From positions 138,748-202,747 of the forward strand of contig CAWHBO010000008.1 in assembly GCA_963827735.1 (NCBI GenBank): 64,000 nucleotides of DNA, in the 5' to 3' direction. Below the pieces are notes generated by a model, which was not told the DNA's origin, ran no database searches, and saw nothing but the letters and a program-made list of their open reading frames with translations. Made by a program: the position numbers and the translations under genes. The DNA comes from CAWHBO01 sp963827735. GTDB lineage: Bacteria; Patescibacteriota; Patescibacteriia; Patescibacteriales; UBA12075. This document shows positions 33,517 to 41,272 of this stretch, one piece after another (position 1 is the stretch's first letter; each line of letters opens with the position of its first letter).

Positions 33517-33596
33517 AGGATACAGGTTTGGAACTGTAATAAATTTAGGACTAAATTTTTCGATTCTTAATTCTGGATTTTAAATAATTTTGTTTT

Positions 33597-33692
33597 AATA
33601 TCCAATATTCAATAACCAATATTCATTCAATGCTTAAATAATTTAATGATCAATGAATATTTGAATATTGAATGGTTATTGATTATTGAACA
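33597..33692. repeat. AT-rich inverted repeat, family A (copy 4)
   Basis: Same word set as copies 1-3. On the minus strand the stop TAA of the VirB4-N-like gene is followed by TGTTCAATAATCAATAACC, nearly identical to the sequence after the map stop. Confidence 0.75.
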
Positions 33693-34385
33693 TTAACTTT
33701 GTTCTATCACCCTCATCTTATCAATGTCCGCCAGTTTCTGATTGGATGACGTATCGGGATTATAAGTGTTATAGTAAAGTTCTATCAGGCTTTGGGTGTC
33801 CAGCTGGACGGAATTGAGGCCCATGGAATTGAGTCCGGACATGATGTTGTCAACGCGGTGCGACAATTCCGATTTACGGCGCATAAATTTATCGCCTTTC
33901 ATTTTGATGACTGACGCCGGCCGGAAGACATCAAAAGTCCGAGAGAAAAATCCTTTCTGCTTGTCAGACATCGGGTCATAAGCGATCACGATATAAAAAC
34001 GCTTATTCATGATCTTGCTCATGGAAATCAGTTCTTGAATATACTGGATATACTCGGCAGTCTGCATCTTGAGCAACTCATTGGTCTGCTCTTTCCCTTT
34101 CTGTTTCAAGTCTTCCAGATAATTATCAATGTTCAATTCCCGCGATTGGATGACAATCTGCAGAGGAAAATCTATGTTGTTAAGAAAACTGACATAAGCG
34201 GAGATGATGGCGTTCTGCTCATCTTCGCTCTTCAAAGCAAAATTGATGCTGGAAATCAGCAGTACAGCCCGAAGCGAACCGTCGCGCATCACGACCGTAT
34301 CCGATTTTATCTCCGCAATATCAAGATGCTCCTGGGTGGAGGATTTTATTTTATTGGTGGCTAGGTTGTCTGGTTTTTTTGACAT
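33693..34385 (-). CDS. VirB4 N-terminal-domain-like (TraC-like) protein
   Basis: 230 residues with no P-loop. TVVMRDGSLRAVLLISSINFALKSEDEQNAIISAYVSFLNNIDFPLQIVIQSREL matches the N-terminal region of VirB4/TraC-type proteins, here as a stand-alone gene upstream of the ATPase. It may be a structural partner of VirB4. ATG 34,385 is used (a TTG one codon earlier is possible). Confidence 0.8.
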   Translation of the reverse strand: MSKKPDNLATNKIKSSTQEHLDIAEIKSDTVVMRDGSLRAVLLISSINFALKSEDEQNAIISAYVSFLNNIDFPLQIVIQSRELNIDNYLEDLKQKGKEQTNELLKMQTAEYIQYIQELISMSKIMNKRFYIVIAYDPMSDKQKGFFSRTFDVFRPASVIKMKGDKFMRRKSELSHRVDNIMSGLNSMGLNSVQLDTQSLIELYYNTYNPDTSSNQKLADIDKMRVIEQS

Positions 34386-34393
34386 CAATTTAT

Positions 34394-34556
34394 AATAAAT
34401 TCCAAATTACAAGCACCAAATTTCAAATAATACCAAAATACAAATATCAAAAATTTCAAACATTTATTTTAATATAATTTTTATCATTATTTTTTGGATT
34501 TTGAATTTCTGTCATTTGAATTTATTTGATATTTGTTATTTGTAATTTGGAATTTA
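34394..34556. repeat. Inverted repeat, family B (copy 2)
   Basis: AATTCCAAATTACAAGCACC at the left and TTATTTGTAATTTGGAATTT at the right, with several internal complementary words. It lies 6 bp beyond the PrgI stop. Confidence 0.75.
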
Positions 34557-34562
34557 AATCCG

Positions 34563-34991
34563 CTAGTCTTCCCCTCTGTAAGACCCCTTGCTGTCCACGA
34601 TCAGCGCCAGCTCATTGAGACGCGATTGGCTGAATGTCCTTTCTTGCTTAACTCTCCTGGCCGGGGCGGCTGCGTTTTCCGCGTCATCTTCAAAAATCCT
34701 TTCTTTGCCGTAAGAATTGTTCCAAACTCTGAGCCGGGGTTTTTTAGCAGTTTCAATGAAATTCAAGACAAAAAAATGAAATGGCATGCCGTTGATTCTA
34801 AAAAAAGCAAAAACGCCTGAAATGGCGAAAATCAAAGTTCCCACAACCAAAAATCCGGTAAAATCAAGGATCTTATAACTGATTCCAATGAAAAGAAATC
34901 CTGTAAGCATGATGATAAACTGCCGGGCCGTGATCGGACCAATGATCTTATCTTCAACGTCAATGAATTGTGGAACTGTGAATTGCTGCAT
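34563..34991 (-). CDS. PrgI family membrane protein
   Basis: 142 residues. MQQFTVPQFIDVEDKIIGPITARQFI then two TM helices (about 28-46 and 48-68), then the amphipathic FRINGMPFHFFVLNFIETAKKPRLRVW segment that defines PrgI proteins of Gram-positive-type conjugation systems (a VirB3 counterpart). The C-terminal ~45 residues are polar. Immediately upstream of the VirB4 pair. Confidence 0.9.
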   Translation of the reverse strand: MQQFTVPQFIDVEDKIIGPITARQFIIMLTGFLFIGISYKILDFTGFLVVGTLIFAISGVFAFFRINGMPFHFFVLNFIETAKKPRLRVWNNSYGKERIFEDDAENAAAPARRVKQERTFSQSRLNELALIVDSKGSYRGED

Positions 34992-34998
34992 AAACTAT

Positions 34999-35161
34999 GT
35001 GACGCTAATATGCGAATAAATGCTAATCTGCGAATTGCTAATGGTATGACGCTAATATGCTAATAAATGCTAATCTGCGAATTGCGAATATTATATTAGC
35101 GATTAGCGGCATTCGCATTTATTCGCATATTAGCGTCATACCTAGCGGATTAGCGTCACAC
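34999..35161. repeat. Inverted repeat, family C (copy 4)
   Basis: Same arms as copy 3: GTGACGCTAATATGCGAATA and complement. On the minus strand the TAG stop of the 479-aa gene is followed directly by GTGTGACGCTAATCCGCTA. Confidence 0.8.
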
Positions 35162-36601
35162 CTAGAATCTAAGCTTCTTGTTTAACTCCATCACCGCATA
35201 AAACTCATCCACAGAAAGAGTGTCGCGTCCTTCGGCAATAATATCGCTGATGCTCCTATTGGTGTTTATGCTTGTTTGTCCGATGTTTAAATATGCCTTA
35301 TTGACAGGACATTCCCGCCAGGCTTTGATGCCTTCCAGCCGCTTCTTGTAGCTGTCTTTTTCCAGAAAATGTATCTTTTCCATGATTTTTCCAGCTGAAT
35401 CTTCTGCGTTTGATCCAAGGCGCCGAAAATCTAAAACGCTCATTTCCCTAAGTTCGTCAACCGGGCCCGTCAGTTTTGGCACAAATTTAACATCTTCCAT
35501 TCTGACCTTCCCGCTGATTGCCGGTTGGCCAGAATTCTGAAGCACCGGCTTTTTGTAATCCGGTTTTATCAACTCAAAATCTTTGCTTTTGGGAATTTCC
35601 TTTTCGTTATCGTATATATCTTTTATTTCTTTGCTTTCTTGCTTTGTTGCTTTGTTGCTTTGTTGATTTATTGATTTACTTTCTTCTTGCTTAACCGGAT
35701 TAATCCGCTTGCTCACATCATCAAACTGAACCGTCTTGTTCTCCGCCGCCGGCTTCTTCGCCAAGGCGGAAAAATCATAATCAAAATCGCGAGGCGCGAT
35801 TTTGAACGGCTGGGCACCGTCTATATTGCCGGATTGTTCTTTTACACTTGATTGCATGGCATCTTCCGGAACTTTAAAGCGCGGAACCGGAGAAAATTTT
35901 GATTTGTCCGCCATTTCTTCTTTGACTTTGTCGGTAACTGATAAAATTTTGGAAGACAGATCGTCGTTCAAGTCCAATCCGCCTGAAGCCACGTCTTTTG
36001 TAAGCGTGATTTTTGTATCAATTTTGTTCCTAACGCCTTTGACATACGTGCCGAGTATCTGCTTCATGCGCTCAGACAATTCACTGGAACTGAAATTCAA
36101 ATTTACTCTCTTGGCCGCCTCCTCCACAATCTCTTGCAAATTTCCGATTTCAGCCGTCTCTTCCTTTTTGGCGCCAAAACTTTCCAATTTCCGCGTCAAC
36201 TCTTTGACTTCCTCCTCGTCTTCCGGAGAAAAAAAGAAATCTGATGTTCTGATTCCCGTGGACTGCTTCTGCTTTCCAATCCAATCTTCCAATTTTTCGC
36301 TTTCTTCTTCCGTGGTATCCAAACTGAACCCGAGGTAGTCCGCCACTTCCGTAAAAAGTTTTTCCTTCATCTCGTCAACGAGTTTCTCGGCTTTTTTGGC
36401 GTCCATGTCATATTCAAACACAAAAAATTTGGACAGATCCAAAATGGAAATCTCCTTAGCCATGACGCGCATGACGACCGTCGCCAAGCTCACGCCGTAA
36501 GCCTTTCCGAGTTCCTGCATGGCCGACATGGCTTTCGGGCTGGAGATTTTTTCTCGCAAATCCGGGTCAAGGGCATTGAATTTTTGTAGATAACTTAGCA
36601 T
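35162..36601 (-). CDS. Unrecognised cytoplasmic protein in secretion cluster (479 aa)
   Basis: No family recognised. The N-terminal ~100 residues are helical (DPDLREKISSPKAMSAMQELGKAYGVSLATVVMRVMAKEI), the middle is charged with coiled-coil potential, and the C-terminus is a helical unit ending DIIAEGRDTLSVDEFYAVMELNKKL. Residues about 305-325 are coded by a tandem DNA word (tttgttgc)n giving an Asn/Gln/Lys-rich patch (SINQQSNKATKQESK), another repeat inside coding sequence. No TM segment. Translationally close to the 324-aa gene. Confidence 0.8.
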   Translation of the reverse strand: MLSYLQKFNALDPDLREKISSPKAMSAMQELGKAYGVSLATVVMRVMAKEISILDLSKFFVFEYDMDAKKAEKLVDEMKEKLFTEVADYLGFSLDTTEEESEKLEDWIGKQKQSTGIRTSDFFFSPEDEEEVKELTRKLESFGAKKEETAEIGNLQEIVEEAAKRVNLNFSSSELSERMKQILGTYVKGVRNKIDTKITLTKDVASGGLDLNDDLSSKILSVTDKVKEEMADKSKFSPVPRFKVPEDAMQSSVKEQSGNIDGAQPFKIAPRDFDYDFSALAKKPAAENKTVQFDDVSKRINPVKQEESKSINQQSNKATKQESKEIKDIYDNEKEIPKSKDFELIKPDYKKPVLQNSGQPAISGKVRMEDVKFVPKLTGPVDELREMSVLDFRRLGSNAEDSAGKIMEKIHFLEKDSYKKRLEGIKAWRECPVNKAYLNIGQTSINTNRSISDIIAEGRDTLSVDEFYAVMELNKKLRF

Positions 36602-36607
36602 GGGATT

Positions 36608-37582
36608 TTATTCTTCTAATTTGTTTATTTCTTCCTCCATCGCCATCCGCTCCAAACTCCCTTCTTTATACTTTTTAGCTTCAATTTTTAGATTCTCAAC
36701 ATGTTGTTTTAGGCTGACTTCTTCGTCCAAGGCCGCATGTTCAATGCTTTCTTCACCGTATTTTCTCTGCTCGGTTTTGATGCGGTCAATCTGTTTTTCT
36801 TCCGGGGTTTTGGGGATGCCGATGATTCCCTTGCCTTTGTTAACGACTGCTTCTCCATCGTCCGTGACGATTGATTTGATAAAATTTACAATGTTTGGGC
36901 CGATTTCCTCAAGTTCGCCATTTTTATATATATATTTCTTGCCGTCAATAACCATTGGCACATCTTCTTCAAACCCTTGGGGCGTATCAGAGGGTGTTTT
37001 TAATTTTTCAAAAAAATTTATCAGAATTACAATTTTATTTTTATCTTCTTTATCTAACAATTTCATGTATTGACTGCCGGTTAAATATTTTGTTTTGGCA
37101 AAACTGTCGACCGCTCCACCCCCCACTTCTGAACGATAGTTGTTGAGCCATTCAGCGACAGTCACAGGGAGTTTGGCATTTGCAGCATACTTTTGCCGGT
37201 TAACAATTATCCTATCGCATTCCAAAATTACATTTATCAATTGATTTTTTATTTTATTACGATCATCTATTTCCGGAACCAACAACAATTTCAATTTTAT
37301 ATTATTCCATAAATCATAATAATTTATTCTGTATATCTGTTCAAAATGATTTCTAAGTAATCCCTCAACTTCTTTCCAATCATCAAAAAAACTTAAGGCT
37401 AAAAATTTTAATCTAATAAGACAATCATAAATACCAGTTTCAATTTCATTTTCCTTAACATCCCCAAGCATCGCGCTTATGTCCTTATAACATTCATATG
37501 CTCCGCGCGTATCTTGAAACAAGCTAAATTCAGAAATTCTATTCTCAATGTCTTCGATTGTAATATCTTTTTCTATCCCCAT
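36608..37582 (-). CDS. Unrecognised helical protein in secretion cluster (324 aa)
   Basis: No family recognised. Predicted mostly helical; N-terminal half contains YECYKDISAMLGDVKENEIETGIYDCL and CDRIIVNRQKYAANAKLPVTVAEWLNNY; the C-terminal ~80 residues form a highly charged coiled coil (KQIDRIKTEQRKYGEESIEHAALDEE). No signal peptide or TM helix. It starts 3 bp after the VirB6-like stop and ends 6 bp before the 479-aa start, so these are surely co-transcribed. Confidence 0.8.
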   Translation of the reverse strand: MGIEKDITIEDIENRISEFSLFQDTRGAYECYKDISAMLGDVKENEIETGIYDCLIRLKFLALSFFDDWKEVEGLLRNHFEQIYRINYYDLWNNIKLKLLLVPEIDDRNKIKNQLINVILECDRIIVNRQKYAANAKLPVTVAEWLNNYRSEVGGGAVDSFAKTKYLTGSQYMKLLDKEDKNKIVILINFFEKLKTPSDTPQGFEEDVPMVIDGKKYIYKNGELEEIGPNIVNFIKSIVTDDGEAVVNKGKGIIGIPKTPEEKQIDRIKTEQRKYGEESIEHAALDEEVSLKQHVENLKIEAKKYKEGSLERMAMEEEINKLEE

Positions 37583-37585
37583 ACT

Positions 37586-40063
37586 CTATTTTTTTATACT
37601 ATTAATCACCTGCCTGATATTGGATCCCTGGCCAGTGGCCCTATACTTTACAGTATTGATCAAACTCCCTTCACCATCTTTAATTTGATTTTTTCCTAAC
37701 AGCGTAATTGTGCTATCCAAAGCCAAATGTTCAAGCGCATTTTGGTTTCCGGTTTTTTTGTATTCTTCAGCCAAAGGCTTTTGATTCAATTTCATATACG
37801 CAAGACCGGCCTTGCTTATCTCCCAGGTCTTGCCTGATTGCTCTCCATTTACCCCTTCTTTATAAAACCCAATGCCAAGCCGATTGACTGACCGGGCAAA
37901 CATCTGAGGTTGGATTTTCATCATTTCGGCTAATTGCGCCGTCTGAGCTTCATCTTCCGTAGATTTTCTCCAGGATCCATTTTCCAGTGTGGCGGCTCCA
38001 AATCCTCCGAAATGATTTACGTTTTTGGCAATGTTGCCGATTTCGCTTATCAATGCCAAGGAGCCCTGCTCGGTCATGCCGCCTTCCTTCTGGAATTTTT
38101 CAGCCAATTTATGCATTCCTTCTGTGCCGGTGCCAAGCTTCAGTTTAGCCATCATCTCGTTGTAATCAGACATTTTTGCCATCTTCTTTGACACAGCGGC
38201 TATCAAGCCTTGATTTTGTTCTTCAATCGCCTCAACCAAAATTTCACCCAGCTGATCAGAATTGTCTATCCGGGAGATCTTGGCTGCCTGTTCGCCTTCA
38301 ATCTTGGCATCACTCGTAACCATGGCAATTGCTCCATTCTTTAGATTATAATATCCTACTTTTTCTTTTAGCTTTGTTATTTCGCTGTCTAATTCAGTTG
38401 TCTTTTTATCATCAATCTTTTTTGACTTTAATGTTTCATCAATCGTTTTCACTGATTCATCAGCATTATTCATTTCTAGTTTTAATGAATCATACTTATT
38501 TTGTGAATCATTCAACTTAGCTTCCGCTTCTTTTATGTCATCTTTTGACGCACCAAGATTTTTTGCGTTTCTAACATTCTCTTCTTTGACATGAATATCT
38601 TCAAGAAATTCTTTTTCCTTTGTTTTTAAATTTGTACTGGTTTTTAATATCTCTCCGCGTTGTTTCAACAAATCAGCTTGATCGTTTGCGCTTAAAATTT
38701 CTTTACGTTCAGACACTTTTTCATTTAGATCATTCCTTAACCCCATCCCTGCTCTTTTTCCCAAAGCGAGTCTTTTCATTCCTTTCCAACTCCGCACATT
38801 ATCCCAAGCTAAAGCGCCATGGGATAACGTTGCCAAACGTCCGCCGTCTTGAGCGCTGGCGATGACTTTGTTTTCAACATTTTGCGCTCTTACCGACTTG
38901 TTTTCTGCAATCTTATTTTGTAGCCTCCCCCAACCCCGAGAAACATTCCAATCAACTTTTGTTGCTTCACTTAGCTTGTCAACTCCATAACTCCCCAATG
39001 CTTTTGTGGGTCTGCCAACAAATTTCGCTCCGCCTTTCACCCACCCCTCCGCCTTGCTGGCCGCCTTGGAAATCACTCCGCCCGCCTGCTGAGCCATCAT
39101 CAATCCGCCCATGAGCAAACCGATGGTTATAATAAATTTCTGTAAATTACCTGAGCAAAAAAAGGTTGAAAGACCGGAACACAGTTCTTCACTGGCGGAG
39201 TTTGAGCCAATGCCCATGCTCAAAGCTTCACTAGAGGACGAGGCTGTTGTCAAAGCTAGCCAAAGAAAAAATGCTAAAATCGGACCAATCGTAACTTGTT
39301 TGATAAAATCTTCCCAAATCCGGCCGGTATATTTTTGAATTGGCGGGAAAGCAAACCCCAAAAAAATCAAAGGAGAAAAAATCGTATATATCCAAAGCAT
39401 AACCACGCGCATCACCAGGACAGCCAACATAACGCAAACCACAATTACCGTCGTGATCAATGCAAATACACCAGCAATTGACGCCGCTGACGTTCCCCAT
39501 GGATTTACTTCTATACTTGTGTTTAATTTTGAAATATCTTGAACATTAAACATGACAATCAAATTGTTCGCCCCCACGCTGCCAAATGCGTTTACGAAAG
39601 TAAGCATTACCACTTGGCCAAAATCAATTATCAATCCGAAAATCGTCCGTGAAAAATTTATGAGCACAGCCATAATCAAAAGCTTCGGAAGCAGCCTTTT
39701 AGCTGAATAGCTTTCAATTTTTAAAATTGTAGAAAAAGCAATCACCAAGAGAATTAAGATAAAAAACATGTTGCATAAATCTCTGATGATAATCCAGCCT
39801 TTAACCACTGTTTCAACATTTATTATGCCATTAAACTTTGCGACATCCATTAAGATATAAATCAACAATGTCAGCAAGAGGCCGAGAACTGAATTTATCA
39901 AAGCAGCAATCCAGCCTAAAACAGTAGAAACAGCATCACCAATAGAGGCAGCATGTGCTGATTCCGCCAAAACAAAACAAAAAACAAAACTCAAAAGCAA
40001 TGCCGAAATTGTTTTCTTGTTCTTTAAAACTGATAGGATGTGTTTTCTAAAAAAAAGTATCAT
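37586..40063 (-). CDS. VirB6/TrbL-like polytopic membrane protein with long soluble tail
   Basis: About 825 residues. Signal-like N-terminus ending SAHAAS, then about seven TM helices in the first ~340 residues (for example VLGLLLTLLIYILMDVAKF and CVMLAVLVMRVVMLWIYTIFSPLIFLGFAF), the layout of VirB6/TrbL-type inner-membrane components. Residues ~345-825 are soluble and strongly helical with coiled coils. ATG 40,063 gives the signal peptide at the N-terminus; the frame also opens at a TTG 40,093 overlapping the upstream gene. Confidence 0.82.
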   Translation of the reverse strand: MILFFRKHILSVLKNKKTISALLLSFVFCFVLAESAHAASIGDAVSTVLGWIAALINSVLGLLLTLLIYILMDVAKFNGIINVETVVKGWIIIRDLCNMFFILILLVIAFSTILKIESYSAKRLLPKLLIMAVLINFSRTIFGLIIDFGQVVMLTFVNAFGSVGANNLIVMFNVQDISKLNTSIEVNPWGTSAASIAGVFALITTVIVVCVMLAVLVMRVVMLWIYTIFSPLIFLGFAFPPIQKYTGRIWEDFIKQVTIGPILAFFLWLALTTASSSSEALSMGIGSNSASEELCSGLSTFFCSGNLQKFIITIGLLMGGLMMAQQAGGVISKAASKAEGWVKGGAKFVGRPTKALGSYGVDKLSEATKVDWNVSRGWGRLQNKIAENKSVRAQNVENKVIASAQDGGRLATLSHGALAWDNVRSWKGMKRLALGKRAGMGLRNDLNEKVSERKEILSANDQADLLKQRGEILKTSTNLKTKEKEFLEDIHVKEENVRNAKNLGASKDDIKEAEAKLNDSQNKYDSLKLEMNNADESVKTIDETLKSKKIDDKKTTELDSEITKLKEKVGYYNLKNGAIAMVTSDAKIEGEQAAKISRIDNSDQLGEILVEAIEEQNQGLIAAVSKKMAKMSDYNEMMAKLKLGTGTEGMHKLAEKFQKEGGMTEQGSLALISEIGNIAKNVNHFGGFGAATLENGSWRKSTEDEAQTAQLAEMMKIQPQMFARSVNRLGIGFYKEGVNGEQSGKTWEISKAGLAYMKLNQKPLAEEYKKTGNQNALEHLALDSTITLLGKNQIKDGEGSLINTVKYRATGQGSNIRQVINSIKK

Positions 40064-40085
40064 TTCTTTAAATCCAAGTTGTTTC

Positions 40086-40754
40086 TTACACAATCATTCC
40101 AAGCGCTTTTATTATTTTATAAACTTGCTCAATAATATTTGACGAATAAAAATCAATAATAAAATAAGATACTCCTAAAAAATTCAATATGATTACCAGA
40201 ACTGTTAAATCTAGCAACAAAACCCCCATCACTTCAACAATCCCAATCATTTTCCCGACGTTCTCCCCCGCTTCCCCCGCCACCGCTCCGGCCGCTTTTT
40301 TGGGAATCCACTCATGCCCCAGCTTGCAAAACAATTGCTCGCCCAAGACAAAACGTAAAAACACATGGATGTTTATATAAATCAGGCTTATGCCCCAACT
40401 GGGAATCAAGATGCCCCACGCCCATTTTAAAGCCGCGCTGGTGCCCATCTGCGCTGGTGCCATCAGGCCGGCGATTGCTTGTTTTTTTACATCATCCTTA
40501 CCGAACTTGTTTAAAGATCTTCCCCATGATTTCAGTTTCTCTCCTCCTGATCGCATTGTCTTTCCCCCCAATTTGCCATCTTCTTCTCTCGCTTTTCCTT
40601 TTTCATATATCTGATTTCCTTTTTGATATATCCCTGCCCCAACATTCCTCGCGTTGCCAACATTGGTTCCTCTTTCTTGATCCCGTCTAGCCTGATTCTG
40701 CCGCATCTCTAGCTGATTTGCCATTGATATGTCATCCATTGCTTGTGTTGGCAT
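40086..40754 (-). CDS. Membrane protein with basic N-terminus (222 aa)
   Basis: No family recognised. First ~95 residues polar and Gln/Arg/Gly-rich (MANQLEMRQNQARRDQERG), then three hydrophobic helices (ALKWAWGILIPSWGISLIYINIHVFLRFV; VMGVLLLDLTVLVIILNFLGVSYFII and flanking). Such proteins commonly accompany PrgI/VirB6 genes in CPR clusters (inference). Ends close to the VirB6-like start. Confidence 0.78.
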   Translation of the reverse strand: MPTQAMDDISMANQLEMRQNQARRDQERGTNVGNARNVGAGIYQKGNQIYEKGKAREEDGKLGGKTMRSGGEKLKSWGRSLNKFGKDDVKKQAIAGLMAPAQMGTSAALKWAWGILIPSWGISLIYINIHVFLRFVLGEQLFCKLGHEWIPKKAAGAVAGEAGENVGKMIGIVEVMGVLLLDLTVLVIILNFLGVSYFIIDFYSSNIIEQVYKIIKALGMIV

Positions 40755-40914
40755 AAAAAATTAACTCCTACCATAAAAAACCCGTGAATTTTGAGTTTTT
40801 CACATGTCGGAAAGTTATTCTAATTATAACATATTTTGACCAAATACTCCAAATATTTATACCAACAAAAACGTCTAGCCATAAGTTGATGTTCTTCCGA
40901 TATTGCCTTGAATT

Positions 40915-40974
40915 TTCGCTGATTACTCTGATAGCGCTGATATCGCTGACTGGCAGCTGATAAATAGTTTTAGC
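40915..40974. repeat. Family E repeat fragment
   Basis: TTCGCTGATTACTCTGATAG and CGCTGATATCGCTGAC words without the full complementary arm. It lies in the 509-bp gap (40,755-41,263) after the giant gene; apart from this fragment, the terminator and the palindromes listed, no gene is seen there. Confidence 0.6.
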
Positions 40975-40976
40975 AT

Positions 40977-41017
40977 AAAAAAAATTGCCCTGTTTTTTAT
41001 AAACAGGGCAATTTTTT
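40977..41017. terminator. Perfect bidirectional terminator downstream of the giant gene
   Basis: aaaattgccctgttt (40,981-40,995) pairs with aaacagggcaatttt (41,001-41,015) around a 5-nt loop; A and T runs at both ends. It can stop transcription from the giant gene (minus strand) before the 222-aa gene. Confidence 0.92.
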
Positions 41018-41068
41018 ATGTAATATGAAAAAAACTTTTTTTTGTCATTCCCTTTCCTTTCTTCATGA

Positions 41069-41173
41069 TCACAAACTGTGATCTTGAAGAATCTTATTTT
41101 CAATTTTCTCAATCGGTATCATTGTCATAAAAACTCACATCACAAATTCAAGGTCACAATTTGTGACCTTGAA
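41069..41173. other. Two related palindromes, possible operators or mRNA hairpins
   Basis: 41,069-41,085: gatcaca-aac-tgtgatc. 41,147-41,173: ttcaaggtcacaa-t-ttgtgaccttgaa, a 13-bp perfect inverted repeat. Both contain a TGTGAYCTTGAA word (TGTGATCTTGAA, TGTGACCTTGAA). They sit between the giant gene stop and its terminator. Confidence 0.6.
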
Positions 41174-41212
41174 AAATTATCGTTAAAAACTTAACATCCT
41201 TTAAGATCTTCT

Positions 41213-41272
41213 TTCCCAATTTCCCAATTTCCCAATTTCCCAATTTCCCAATTTCCTAATTTCCTAATATTC
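41213..41272. repeat. Family D tandem repeat '(CCCAATTT)n' containing the giant-gene stop codon
   Basis: About six CCCAATTT units then TCCTAATTT units. On the minus strand the giant gene's TAG stop is the first unit: TAGGAAATTAGGAAATTGGG. Confidence 0.8.

Noticed and set aside
40768..41112. 114-aa minus-strand reading frame
   Set aside because: It runs through a perfect terminator and a family E repeat and shows no protein-like pattern.
41213..41272. CRISPR array
   Set aside because: The iteration is an 8-base word without unique spacers; no cas genes anywhere in the window.
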